From NCBI GenBank assembly GCA_002347925.1, contig DDYL01000071.1:1843-7392 (forward strand): DNA of 5,550 nucleotides. The letters run 5' to 3'. Positions 1 through 5,550 of the stretch are shown piece by piece. The stretch's first letter is position 1. Each line of letters starts with the position of its first letter. The position numbers were made by a program, and so were the translations under genes. A model generated the notes under the pieces. It saw nothing but the letters and a program-made list of their open reading frames with translations. It searched no databases and was not told the origin of the DNA. Source of the stretch: Chloroflexi bacterium UBA2235 (GTDB taxonomy: Bacteria > Chloroflexota > UBA11872 > UBA12225).

Positions 1-735
1 GAGGTCCACCATATTGCAAGATATTCGCGCCTGACGATCGCGGAAACACTTCGACGGCTCAAGGCAGCCGGTCTCGACAGCCTTCCAGGCGGTGGCGCCG
101 AGATCCTTACTGAGCGCGTCAAACAGGCAATCAGCCCGCTGAAGAACAGTGCGGCGCTGTGGATCGAGATCATGGACGAGGCACACCGGCAGGGCCTACG
201 GACGACTGGCACCATGATGCTTGGGCATCTTGACACCCTGAAAGACAGGGTTGAGCATCTAGCTGCGCTTCGCGAGTCGCAGGACCGCGCGCATGCAAGC
301 TTCGGTCGGGACAGTGGCTACCGCGCGTTCATCCCCTGGACTTACCAACCTGATAACACCGCGTTGGCAGTACAGGCGCCAACGCGCGCCACCTCGGAAG
401 ACTACCTCCGCACCCTAGCGGTCTCGAGGCTCTTCTTCGACAACGTCACCCACATCCAGGGTTCGTGGCTAACGGTCGGGAGGAACACCGGCCAGACGAG
501 CCTTCGCTATGGTGCTGATGACCTCGGTTCGATCATGCTCGAGGAAAACGTCGTGTCAGCAGCCGGGGTTGTCGAGAAGTGCATGACGAACAACGCCATG
601 ATCGAGTTGATCGTCGAGGCTGGTCGGGTTCCTGCACGCCGCGACACCACATACCGTTTGTTGGAAACCTACAACGTGGGGGATGACGGAGCGTTCACGC
701 CCGCGCCAGTGCCCGAATCGGCGATCGCATACTGA
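1..735 (+). CDS. mqnC: Cyclic dehypoxanthinyl futalosine synthase (MqnC), 3' part
   Basis: This is a radical-SAM enzyme of the futalosine menaquinone pathway; it cyclises dehypoxanthine futalosine to the spiro compound that MqnD uses next. The frame is open from the first base, and 244 residues remain of a family usually near 370, so the start and the N-terminal CxxxCxxC cluster motif lie outside the window. Visible family blocks are LDSLPGGGAEIL (about residues 35-46), GLRTTGTMMLGH (65-76), AFIPWTYQPDNTAL (about 109-122), the IQGSWLTVG block (about 152-160) and LGSIMLEENVV (about 173-183). The ASW/GSW and MLEENVV pattern favours MqnC over its paralogue MqnE (aminofutalosine synthase). After the last conserved block (VPARRDTTYRLL) there is a short Ala/Pro-rich tail. 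The gene converges on mqnD with 54 bp between the stop codons. The family call is strong; the missing half cannot be checked here. Confidence 0.93.
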   Translation, partial: EVHHIARYSRLTIAETLRRLKAAGLDSLPGGGAEILTERVKQAISPLKNSAALWIEIMDEAHRQGLRTTGTMMLGHLDTLKDRVEHLAALRESQDRAHASFGRDSGYRAFIPWTYQPDNTALAVQAPTRATSEDYLRTLAVSRLFFDNVTHIQGSWLTVGRNTGQTSLRYGADDLGSIMLEENVVSAAGVVEKCMTNNAMIELIVEAGRVPARRDTTYRLLETYNVGDDGAFTPAPVPESAIAY

Positions 736-736
736 C

Positions 737-763
737 GGTGAGGGTGCTGACATCACCCTCACC
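737..763. terminator. Perfect hairpin between convergent mqnC and mqnD, likely bidirectional terminator
   Basis: GGTGAGGGTG (737-746) and CACCCTCACC (754-763) are exact reverse complements around a 7-nt loop, giving a GC-rich 10-bp stem. It begins one base after the mqnC stop and lies 26 bp beyond the mqnD stop, so it can fold in both transcripts. Neither side carries a clear run of T. It is therefore not a textbook intrinsic terminator. It could act as a weak or Rho-assisted terminator or as a 3'-end stabiliser. Position and symmetry support the call. Confidence 0.6.
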
Positions 764-789
764 TAGATCACCGCCGTAACTGTCGAGTG

Positions 790-1644
790 CTATTCGACGA
801 AAGAAATCGCTGGCATTGACCTCAAGAGGCCTGCACCGTGGGCTCGCTCCAGATAGGTCTGAAGGCCGAGCTTGCCCGCTTCGCCCATGTTCACCGACAG
901 GTCGTTGACGTACATGTCCACGAACCGGTCCACAATTGGGGTCGTGAGGTCGCGGGCGTACTGTCGTGAGAACTCGAGCGCCTGTGGGCGGTGAGAAAAG
1001 CCGTACGCGATGCTCTGCTTCAGGTGGTCTGACACCATTGCGATTGTCTCGTCGCCGAGCGACTTGCGCACTGCAACCAAACCGAGGGGCAAGGGCAATC
1101 CCGTTTCGGAATGCCACCATTCGCCAAGGTTCCACACCTGCACAAGCCCCAGGTCGCCGTGGGTCAGCTGGCCCTCATGGATGACGAGACCCGCTGAGAC
1201 CGACCCATCCTGTACGGCAGTCATGATCTGATCAAACGGCATCGGTACGGGTTCGAAGTCCCTCAGGAACATCCGTAACCCAAGGTACGCACTAGTCAGC
1301 AGCCCGGGAACGGCTATTCGTGTGCCAACAAGCGAACCCACATCCACACGGGTGCGCGCTATCAGGCACGGGCCATAATTCCGGCCGAAACTCGCCCCGT
1401 GCGTGAATACCGCGTAGCGCGAACAGATGAGCGCGAACGCGTGGGCAGACACCGCCGAGATGTCCAGTTCACCCGCCATCGCCTTCTGGTTCAAGGTCTG
1501 GATGTCGTGTTGCACAACCGAATACGCAATCCGGCCCGTATCTATCTTGCCCTCGGTCAAGGCGTAAGCCATGAATGCGTCATCGGAATCCGGACTGTGC
1601 CCTAGCGTCACCGAGACGCTTGGCCGGGAATTCGGTTCAATCAT
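790..1644 (-). CDS. mqnD: 1,4-dihydroxy-6-naphthoate synthase (MqnD)
   Basis: MqnD cleaves cyclic dehypoxanthine futalosine to 1,4-dihydroxy-6-naphthoate, the step after MqnC in menaquinone synthesis. The 284-residue length fits the family, which has a periplasmic-binding-protein-like two-lobed fold. Visible family features are LGHSPDSDDAFMAYAL near the start (residues 14-29), DISAVSAHAFALI (61-73), the YGPCLIART segment (90-98), PGLLTSAYLGLR (113-124) and the VIHEGQLTH segment (154-162). His156 in that last segment probably matches the catalytic base known in the Thermus enzyme; this is inferred by recall of the family. No signal peptide is seen, so it should be cytoplasmic. The ATG overlaps the ftsZ stop as ATGA. 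The best upstream purine run, AAGGG at 1657-1661, is 12 nt away, so translation may depend on ribosomes finishing ftsZ. The stop is TAG. Confidence 0.95.
   Translation of the reverse strand: MIEPNSRPSVSVTLGHSPDSDDAFMAYALTEGKIDTGRIAYSVVQHDIQTLNQKAMAGELDISAVSAHAFALICSRYAVFTHGASFGRNYGPCLIARTRVDVGSLVGTRIAVPGLLTSAYLGLRMFLRDFEPVPMPFDQIMTAVQDGSVSAGLVIHEGQLTHGDLGLVQVWNLGEWWHSETGLPLPLGLVAVRKSLGDETIAMVSDHLKQSIAYGFSHRPQALEFSRQYARDLTTPIVDRFVDMYVNDLSVNMGEAGKLGLQTYLERAHGAGLLRSMPAISFVE
1641..1644 (-). other. ATGA stop/start overlap joining ftsZ to mqnD
   Basis: On the minus strand the four bases ATGA contain the mqnD start codon (1644-1642) and the ftsZ stop codon TGA (1643-1641). Such overlaps usually mean the two genes share an mRNA and are translationally coupled. 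The absence of a well-spaced Shine-Dalgarno sequence in front of mqnD supports this. Confidence 0.85.
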
Positions 1645-3089
1645 GACGATGGCCGACCCTTGTCTCGCGTGCGTCGCAAGAATGGCGGAAGGCTGTCAAT
1701 CGAAGTCTCTTCGGGGAGGTAAACCGCACCGGGGTCCGGAAACGCAATCCTGCGTCGGGTGTCTCCTGCGCGTTGTTCGTCCCAACTTGGAGCCGAACCG
1801 TCGGGTTCAACCGCAACCTCATCGTCCAAGTCAGTCGCAAGGGACTGACCGAAAGCTCCCCGAACCGGAACAATTGGCTGGACGATTGTCTCGTCTCCAT
1901 CGACACCCCACCCAATTCCCCGGGTCCGACCGTGTTCCTCACGAACAGGGCCGGTGCGCTCCTGGGTTAGTCCCCGGTCATTTGTACTTTGGCGTGTCGT
2001 CGTCGGTGCACGCCTGCCGAATCGGTCACGAGATGCGGTCATCCCGACCGTCGGCATACCAGTCGCAATCAGGGTGACGCGCAATTCGGGCACCAGACCT
2101 GCATGAACTACCGCGCCAAAGAAGAAGTTGACATCCGATGCGCAGACGCCCTTGATGCGGTCACAAATCTCCGTGACCTCATGCAAGGGAATATCTGCCG
2201 GGCCGGTGATATTCAAGAGGACGGACGACGCGCCTGTGATCGAGGTCTCTAGCAATGGATTGGAAACGATGGAGTCGACGGCCTGGGACATCCGGTTTGG
2301 CCCCTGGCCCTCTCCAATCGCCATGACCGCGGTCCCGGCGTTGGTCATCACTGACCGGACGTCCGCAAAGTCAAGATTGATCAGACCAGTGATCGTAACC
2401 AGATCGGATATGCCTTGAACGCCATGGCGCAGCATGTCATCGGCGACCTTGAACCCATCGGTCAGCTTCACACGGTGGTCAAGGTCAAGGAGGCGGTCGT
2501 TCGGGACCACAATCAATGCGTCCACGACCTCGCGGAGCGAACCGACACCCTCCTCGGCGAGCTTCCGTCGGCGCATGCCCTCGAAGGTAAACGGGAGCGA
2601 CACCACGCCGACCGTCAACGCACCGGCAGCCTTAGCCCTCTGGCCAATCACCCCCGAAGCACCGGTCCCTGTTCCCCCACCCATGCCCGCGGTGATGAAC
2701 ACCATGTCTGCACCAGCGACCAATGCGTCAATATCCTCAATGACACTTTCGGCTGCGCGCATCCCGACTTCGGGGTTTCCACCGGCCCCATCCCGAGCCG
2801 AACCCGGCTTGCCCAGATGCAACCTGACCGGCGCTTCGCACCTGCCAAGTGCCTGTGTGTCCGTATTGACCGCGATGAACCGAACACCGGTGACCCCAGC
2901 CTCAATCATCCGATTGACTGCGTTGCCACCTGCCCCACCGACTCCGATGACGCGGACGTCTCCCCCAAGCCCCGGGGACATTTCAAGGTCGATGGACATC
3001 AGCGGGTCAGCCGGCGCCCGCCCAACTCGGGCCGATGATCCAGCACCAGCACGCGAACTCATTGGCATTGTGCGTTGGTCCGCCTTCAC
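1641..3089 (-). CDS. ftsZ: Cell division protein FtsZ
   Basis: FtsZ is the tubulin-like GTPase that polymerises into the Z ring at the division site. Counted from the GTG at 3089 (482 residues): the nucleotide-binding GVGGAGGNAVNRM is at about 49-61, the tubulin signature GGGTGTG at 137-143, and VPNDRLL near 195-201. The catalytic T7 loop NLDFADV is at 238-244 with both Asp present, and the globular part ends at VTLIATG (338-344). A linker of about 115 residues, rich in Arg, Asp and Thr, leads to the C-terminal peptide SLPPFLRRTR (466-475), the usual docking site for FtsA, SepF or similar anchors. The GTG start is chosen because GGAGAA (3099-3104) lies 9 nt before it. ATG codons at 3068, 3062 and 2999 are alternatives with poorer ribosome sites. 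The frame stays open to 3272, but that extension is Cys-rich and unlike FtsZ. The gene overlaps mqnD by 4 bp. Identity is certain; the start is not. Confidence 0.96.
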   Translation of the reverse strand: MKADQRTMPMSSRAGAGSSARVGRAPADPLMSIDLEMSPGLGGDVRVIGVGGAGGNAVNRMIEAGVTGVRFIAVNTDTQALGRCEAPVRLHLGKPGSARDGAGGNPEVGMRAAESVIEDIDALVAGADMVFITAGMGGGTGTGASGVIGQRAKAAGALTVGVVSLPFTFEGMRRRKLAEEGVGSLREVVDALIVVPNDRLLDLDHRVKLTDGFKVADDMLRHGVQGISDLVTITGLINLDFADVRSVMTNAGTAVMAIGEGQGPNRMSQAVDSIVSNPLLETSITGASSVLLNITGPADIPLHEVTEICDRIKGVCASDVNFFFGAVVHAGLVPELRVTLIATGMPTVGMTASRDRFGRRAPTTTRQSTNDRGLTQERTGPVREEHGRTRGIGWGVDGDETIVQPIVPVRGAFGQSLATDLDDEVAVEPDGSAPSWDEQRAGDTRRRIAFPDPGAVYLPEETSIDSLPPFLRRTRDKGRPSS

Positions 3090-3098
3090 CGCGCCCAG

Positions 3099-3104
3099 TT
3101 CTCC
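3099..3104 (-). promoter_or_regulatory. Shine-Dalgarno GGAGAA for ftsZ
   Basis: Read on the minus strand, GGAGAA ends 9 nt before a GTG codon (3089-3087) in the ftsZ frame. It is too far (about 30 nt) from the ATG at 3068 to serve it. It is the only good ribosome site near the beginning of the conserved protein and so decides the start chosen here. Confidence 0.5.
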
Positions 3105-3161
3105 ATCCACACGCTTCCAAAAGGCCTTGTGCCGGTTGCAGTCACAAAACGTCCCAAACAT

Positions 3162-3177
3162 GGCACGCTGCCGTGCC
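3162..3177. repeat. Perfect 6-bp inverted repeat upstream of ftsZ
   Basis: GGCACG (3162-3167) and CGTGCC (3172-3177) are exact reverse complements with a 4-base loop. The repeat lies in the 228-bp gap between the DUF1015 gene and ftsZ, 72 bp before the proposed ftsZ start. In the ftsZ direction it is followed by a T-containing but not T-rich stretch (ATGTTTGGGACGTTTT). It could be a weak terminator or attenuator after the DUF1015 gene, an operator, or chance. The rest of the gap (3090-3317) holds no gene or clear promoter that I can support. Confidence 0.35.
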
Positions 3178-3317
3178 CGCGATTGGCAAGGTCCAATGGA
3201 GATGGTCACCACTTCGAGCAGGGCTTGCGTTCCACAGAAACCCCTGCCCGTGACTGGACATAATGCTATCACGAGACCCGTACGCCATTCTTGGCATGAA
3301 CGGCCCGGACTAGCGCC

Positions 3318-4673
3318 TCAGGCCAGTTGATCCAGTCGGTTCATTACGAGGCCCGTCGTCGGCTTGGGATAGAAGTAGGTCGACTTCGGAGGCATTCGGT
3401 CCCCAGCATCCGCGACAGCGCAGACCTGACCGACTTCGGTCGGGCGCACGAGGATGGCAACCTCAGCCTCTCCGCGAGCCACCAACCCAATTGCTTCACT
3501 TGCATCGGGTGAGTACCGCAGGCGAGGAACTTCGCCGGGATGCCCGGCCTCTTCATGCGATGCCTCAATTCCGAACCCACCCTGCACAATCAACCAGTCA
3601 ACCGAGACGACGTCGAGGCCCTGCCATGCGTCCGAGTGTCCGCCTGGCAGTGTCTCCTTCCACGCCACGTCCCCCCGCGGGGACACCTTCCACGCACCTT
3701 GCCGTGTGTACAGGACGCACGGATGGTCGTCAGTCGACGTTGCATCACCGAGTGCCTGTTCTATGGCACCAAGGTCCTTCGCGTCCCCGTTGCCCGAGAC
3801 AGACAGCGAGAGGATATTGCACATGTCTTCAAGGTGGCCCAAGACCGAACTCAGGTCCTTGCCTGTCGCGCCAATGACACGGTGGTACGGACGGATCACC
3901 AGACCGGGATCGCGGGAATCGACAAACAGCACCATGGCGAATTCGTAGCCAGCATCAGGATCCGGCACTTCGCCTCTGTCACGCACGGCCTGCCGGCACG
4001 CATCCCGATAATGGATCGCTGTCTCGTATCGATGATGTCCATCAGCGATGTAGACCGGACGCGACGCGAACGCCTGACGGATGCGCCCGATCTGTAACGG
4101 ATCAGTCACCGGCACCAACTGATGGATCTCATCCCCTTCGTCAACAAGGGCCGCATCAGCCCCGGACCACGCGTCGGCGACTGCCCTCGCAACACCGCCA
4201 TCCTCGTCGTGATACACCAGCCACAGCGGACTGGTATTCGTCCCGGTGGCTTCCAGCAATGCAAGTCGGTCACGCTTTGGACCCGCCCGGGTGTGTTCGT
4301 GAGGGCGCACGATGTTCTGGGCCCAGTCATGCAGCCGGCACGCCACGATGAGGCCTCGCCGGGTAACGCGAGCACCGTCAAGCCGGAACGTCTGGGCATG
4401 CAGGTAGACCGCCGGCGCCCCCTCTCGGCGAAGGACGCCCTGCGAAGTCCAATCGGCAAGGCACGTCGCCGCGTCGGCGTACCTGTTGGGCAGCACCCTT
4501 GGGTCTGTAGACCCTAGGCCAAGTTCCACCCTGATGATGTTGAAGGGGCTCCGCGCGTGATACTCTGCCTGCGCGTCGGGCCCGATGATGTCATAGGGTG
4601 GACAGATCACATCCTGGGGTTCAACCCGTGCAGGGTCGTACCTCAAACCACGAAAAGCCCGGATATCAGTCAT
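3318..4673 (-). CDS. DUF1015 family protein
   Basis: This 451-residue protein matches the DUF1015 family over its whole length. Family hallmarks are AFRGLRYDP at the start (residues 6-14), CPPYDII (24-30), RPHEHT (123-128), ADGHHRYETA (210-219) and a C-terminal MPPKSTYFYPK block (427-437) followed by GLVM. The His-rich ADGHHRYETA segment with the RPHEHT motif looks like an active or ligand-binding site. No signal peptide or membrane segment is seen, so it is probably cytoplasmic. I recall hints linking relatives to free-serine phosphorylation but am not sure enough to assign that, so the function is left open. The ATG at 4673 is chosen because AAGGGGG (4681-4687) sits 7 nt upstream and the family's conserved N-terminus begins there. 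A longer start at 4739 would add 22 Arg-rich residues without family support. It is upstream of ftsZ on the same strand, 228 bp away. Confidence 0.93.
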   Translation of the reverse strand: MTDIRAFRGLRYDPARVEPQDVICPPYDIIGPDAQAEYHARSPFNIIRVELGLGSTDPRVLPNRYADAATCLADWTSQGVLRREGAPAVYLHAQTFRLDGARVTRRGLIVACRLHDWAQNIVRPHEHTRAGPKRDRLALLEATGTNTSPLWLVYHDEDGGVARAVADAWSGADAALVDEGDEIHQLVPVTDPLQIGRIRQAFASRPVYIADGHHRYETAIHYRDACRQAVRDRGEVPDPDAGYEFAMVLFVDSRDPGLVIRPYHRVIGATGKDLSSVLGHLEDMCNILSLSVSGNGDAKDLGAIEQALGDATSTDDHPCVLYTRQGAWKVSPRGDVAWKETLPGGHSDAWQGLDVVSVDWLIVQGGFGIEASHEEAGHPGEVPRLRYSPDASEAIGLVARGEAEVAILVRPTEVGQVCAVADAGDRMPPKSTYFYPKPTTGLVMNRLDQLA

Positions 4674-4680
4674 GGCCGAA

Positions 4681-4687
4681 CCCCCTT
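4681..4687 (-). promoter_or_regulatory. Shine-Dalgarno AAGGGGG for the DUF1015 gene
   Basis: On the minus strand AAGGGGG ends 7 nt before the ATG at 4673-4671, which is good spacing. It fixes that ATG as the start in preference to the in-frame ATG at 4739. Confidence 0.65.
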
Positions 4688-4761
4688 CAACGCGCCGACG
4701 CACGGTAGCAGGGCGCAAGCTGCGCCTCGTTCGCCCCACCCGGCGCCTGTCGGCCTCGACG

Positions 4762-4781
4762 GACGGCCCATCTGGACCGTC
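4762..4781. repeat. Imperfect 8-bp dyad in the divergent intergenic gap
   Basis: GACGGCCC (4762-4769) and GGACCGTC (4774-4781) form 8-base arms around a 4-base centre, with a single mismatch (C/A). In minus-strand RNA the mismatch becomes a U-G wobble, so all eight pairs could form. It lies roughly in the right-middle of the 160-bp gap between the divergent DUF1015 and methyltransferase starts, where an operator for one or both genes would be expected. No matching -35/-10 pair was found nearby, so the function is speculative. Confidence 0.3.
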
Positions 4782-4824
4782 AGTGCCGGTCGCACCCTCT
4801 CAAGCTGAACCAGGTTCGTCGTCC

Positions 4825-4829
4825 GGAGG
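4825..4829 (+). promoter_or_regulatory. Shine-Dalgarno GGAGG for the methyltransferase
   Basis: GGAGG lies 4 nt before the GTG at 4834, a strong core with tight spacing. It supports GTG 4834 over the distant in-frame ATG at 4672, which has no comparable ribosome site. Confidence 0.5.
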
Positions 4830-4833
4830 CGGA

Positions 4834-5550
4834 GTGTATCAACGTCAGTCCGAACGGTCCGAGGACTGGGGAGCAATCGCGTCCCTCTACGACATCGAGC
4901 ACCCAGCATGCCGTGGGGACGAAGCCCGCTTCTGGCACGACCGCGCAACCGAGGCACGCGCAACGGTGGAGGGGCCGATTCTGGAGCTTGCGTCAGGAAG
5001 TGGACGCGTTTGTCTAGCCCTCGCCCGGAAGGGCCATCTCGTGACTGGCCTCGAATTGTCGTCCATCATGGTAGAACGCGCGACCGCACGGTCCTTGAAA
5101 TTGTCATCGTCAATCCGAGACCGCACCTCATGGGTTGTTGGCGACATGACCGACTTCACCCTGGGCAACGGGGCCTTCTCACTGGTGTTTGTTGCATTCA
5201 ACTCATTCTGGTTGCTTGACGACGCCGGACAGGACGAATGCCTCTGCATGATGCGACGCCATCTGGCACCCGGTGGTCGCATCATCATCGATGTCTTCCC
5301 GCCAACGGTGCAGGATTACACCGACGAGGATTCGATTACCCAATTCCTTGGCAGGAAGTGGCATGGGCGGTCAGTCCTCCGCGTCAAGGACTACCGCTAC
5401 CTGGTCGAATCGAACGCGGCGATCTCGGACGTTCGGTATTACTCGACAGACCGTGATCCTCGATCCCCTGCCTCGATGATCGGACAATTCAAGTACACCC
5501 TGCACCCGGAATCTCCGGAGCGGGTCGAGGCCAGGCTGCTCCGCGCGGGT
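4834..5550 (+). CDS. Class I SAM-dependent methyltransferase, 3' end cut by the window
   Basis: This is a Rossmann-fold methyltransferase; the substrate is unknown. From the GTG at 4834, 239 residues are visible and the frame is still open at the window end. Features in order are an N-terminal DWGAIASLYDIEH cap typical of small-molecule methyltransferases (11-23), motif I ILELASGSGR (49-58) that binds S-adenosylmethionine, and the acidic Glu74 in TGLELS at the end of strand 2. These are followed by VVGDMTDF (101-108) near the adenine, the FSLVFVAFNSFWLL strand (115-128) and HLAPGGRIIIDVF (143-155). The last residues, ARLLRAG, resemble the 'LLEAAGF' segment that usually comes near the end of such enzymes, so little is probably missing. 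It is divergent from the DUF1015 gene with a 160-bp gap. The frame is also open back to an ATG at 4672, but the extra 54 residues are Arg/Pro/Ser-rich and unlike the fold. Family is sure; start is moderate. Confidence 0.88.
   Translation, partial: MYQRQSERSEDWGAIASLYDIEHPACRGDEARFWHDRATEARATVEGPILELASGSGRVCLALARKGHLVTGLELSSIMVERATARSLKLSSSIRDRTSWVVGDMTDFTLGNGAFSLVFVAFNSFWLLDDAGQDECLCMMRRHLAPGGRIIIDVFPPTVQDYTDEDSITQFLGRKWHGRSVLRVKDYRYLVESNAAISDVRYYSTDRDPRSPASMIGQFKYTLHPESPERVEARLLRAG

Noticed and set aside
1571..2077. A 168-codon plus-strand open frame across the ftsZ-mqnD junction
   Set aside because: It is antisense to two real genes, rich in Arg, Pro and Gln, with no motif or ribosome site that stands out.
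2415..3038. A second plus-strand open frame of 207 codons opposite ftsZ
   Set aside because: It is antisense to the conserved GTPase core, with no recognisable domain and composition unlike a folded protein.
3090..3272. Upstream extension of ftsZ to the ATG at 3272
   Set aside because: The added residues are Cys-rich and show no FtsZ similarity, and the GTG at 3089 has the better ribosome site.
3259..3290. Possible ftsZ promoter with TAGCAT or CATTAT as -10
   Set aside because: No -35-like hexamer occurs 16-18 bp upstream, so a promoter cannot be claimed from sequence alone.
3282..3297. Short inverted repeat ACGCCA/TGGCAT after the DUF1015 stop as a terminator
   Set aside because: The stem has only six pairs with one wobble and no T run follows, so it is too weak to call.
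2434..3330. A 298-codon open frame on the plus strand opposite ftsZ
   Set aside because: It is antisense to a certain ftsZ gene, its product is a Pro/Ser/Thr/Ala-rich sequence with no domain, and such open frames are common opposite GC-rich genes.
3540..4097. A 185-codon plus-strand open frame opposite the DUF1015 gene
   Set aside because: It is entirely inside a well-supported gene on the other strand and has no family features.
4674..4739. Longer DUF1015 start at the ATG ending at 4739
   Set aside because: It adds 22 Arg-rich residues outside the family's conserved N-terminus, while the ATG at 4673 has a well-spaced AAGGGGG.

Overview
This 5.55-kb window comes from a bacterial chromosome with fairly high GC. 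It holds five protein genes, two of them cut by the window edges. No tRNA, rRNA, CRISPR array or insertion sequence was seen. Two genes belong to the futalosine route to menaquinone (mqnC, mqnD) and one is the division GTPase FtsZ, so the organism is a menaquinone-using bacterium. The futalosine route, an FtsZ whose tail ends in a PPFLRR-type peptide, and a DUF1015 neighbour would fit Chloroflexota or another early-branching Gram-positive-like phylum. That placement is an inference from gene content only and is weak.

Layout. Positions 1-735 (+) are the C-terminal two thirds of mqnC, a radical-SAM cyclase of menaquinone synthesis. A perfect 10-bp hairpin (737-763) follows its stop codon. Facing it from the right is a minus-strand series of three genes read from 4673 down to 790: a DUF1015 protein (4673-3318), a 228-bp gap, ftsZ (about 3089-1641), and mqnD (1644-790). 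The last two overlap by four bases in an ATGA junction. At the right end, after a 160-bp divergent gap, a class I SAM-dependent methyltransferase starts at about 4834 (+) and runs off the window.

How the genes relate. MqnC forms the cyclic dehypoxanthine futalosine that MqnD then cleaves to 1,4-dihydroxy-6-naphthoate, so two consecutive pathway steps lie tail to tail on opposite strands. MqnD is instead tied at the translational level to FtsZ. FtsZ has no division or cell-wall partner in view (no ftsA, ftsQ, sepF or mur gene), so it lies outside a standard dcw cluster, at least on the visible side. The DUF1015 gene may be co-transcribed with ftsZ, but the 228-bp gap leaves room for a separate promoter.

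The window looks like ordinary core chromosome rather than an accessory island. I found no convincing sign of a new defence or mobile system. The points worth a second look are the ftsZ-mqnD coupling, the face-to-face start codons in one CATG at 4671-4674, and three inverted repeats in the intergenic gaps.
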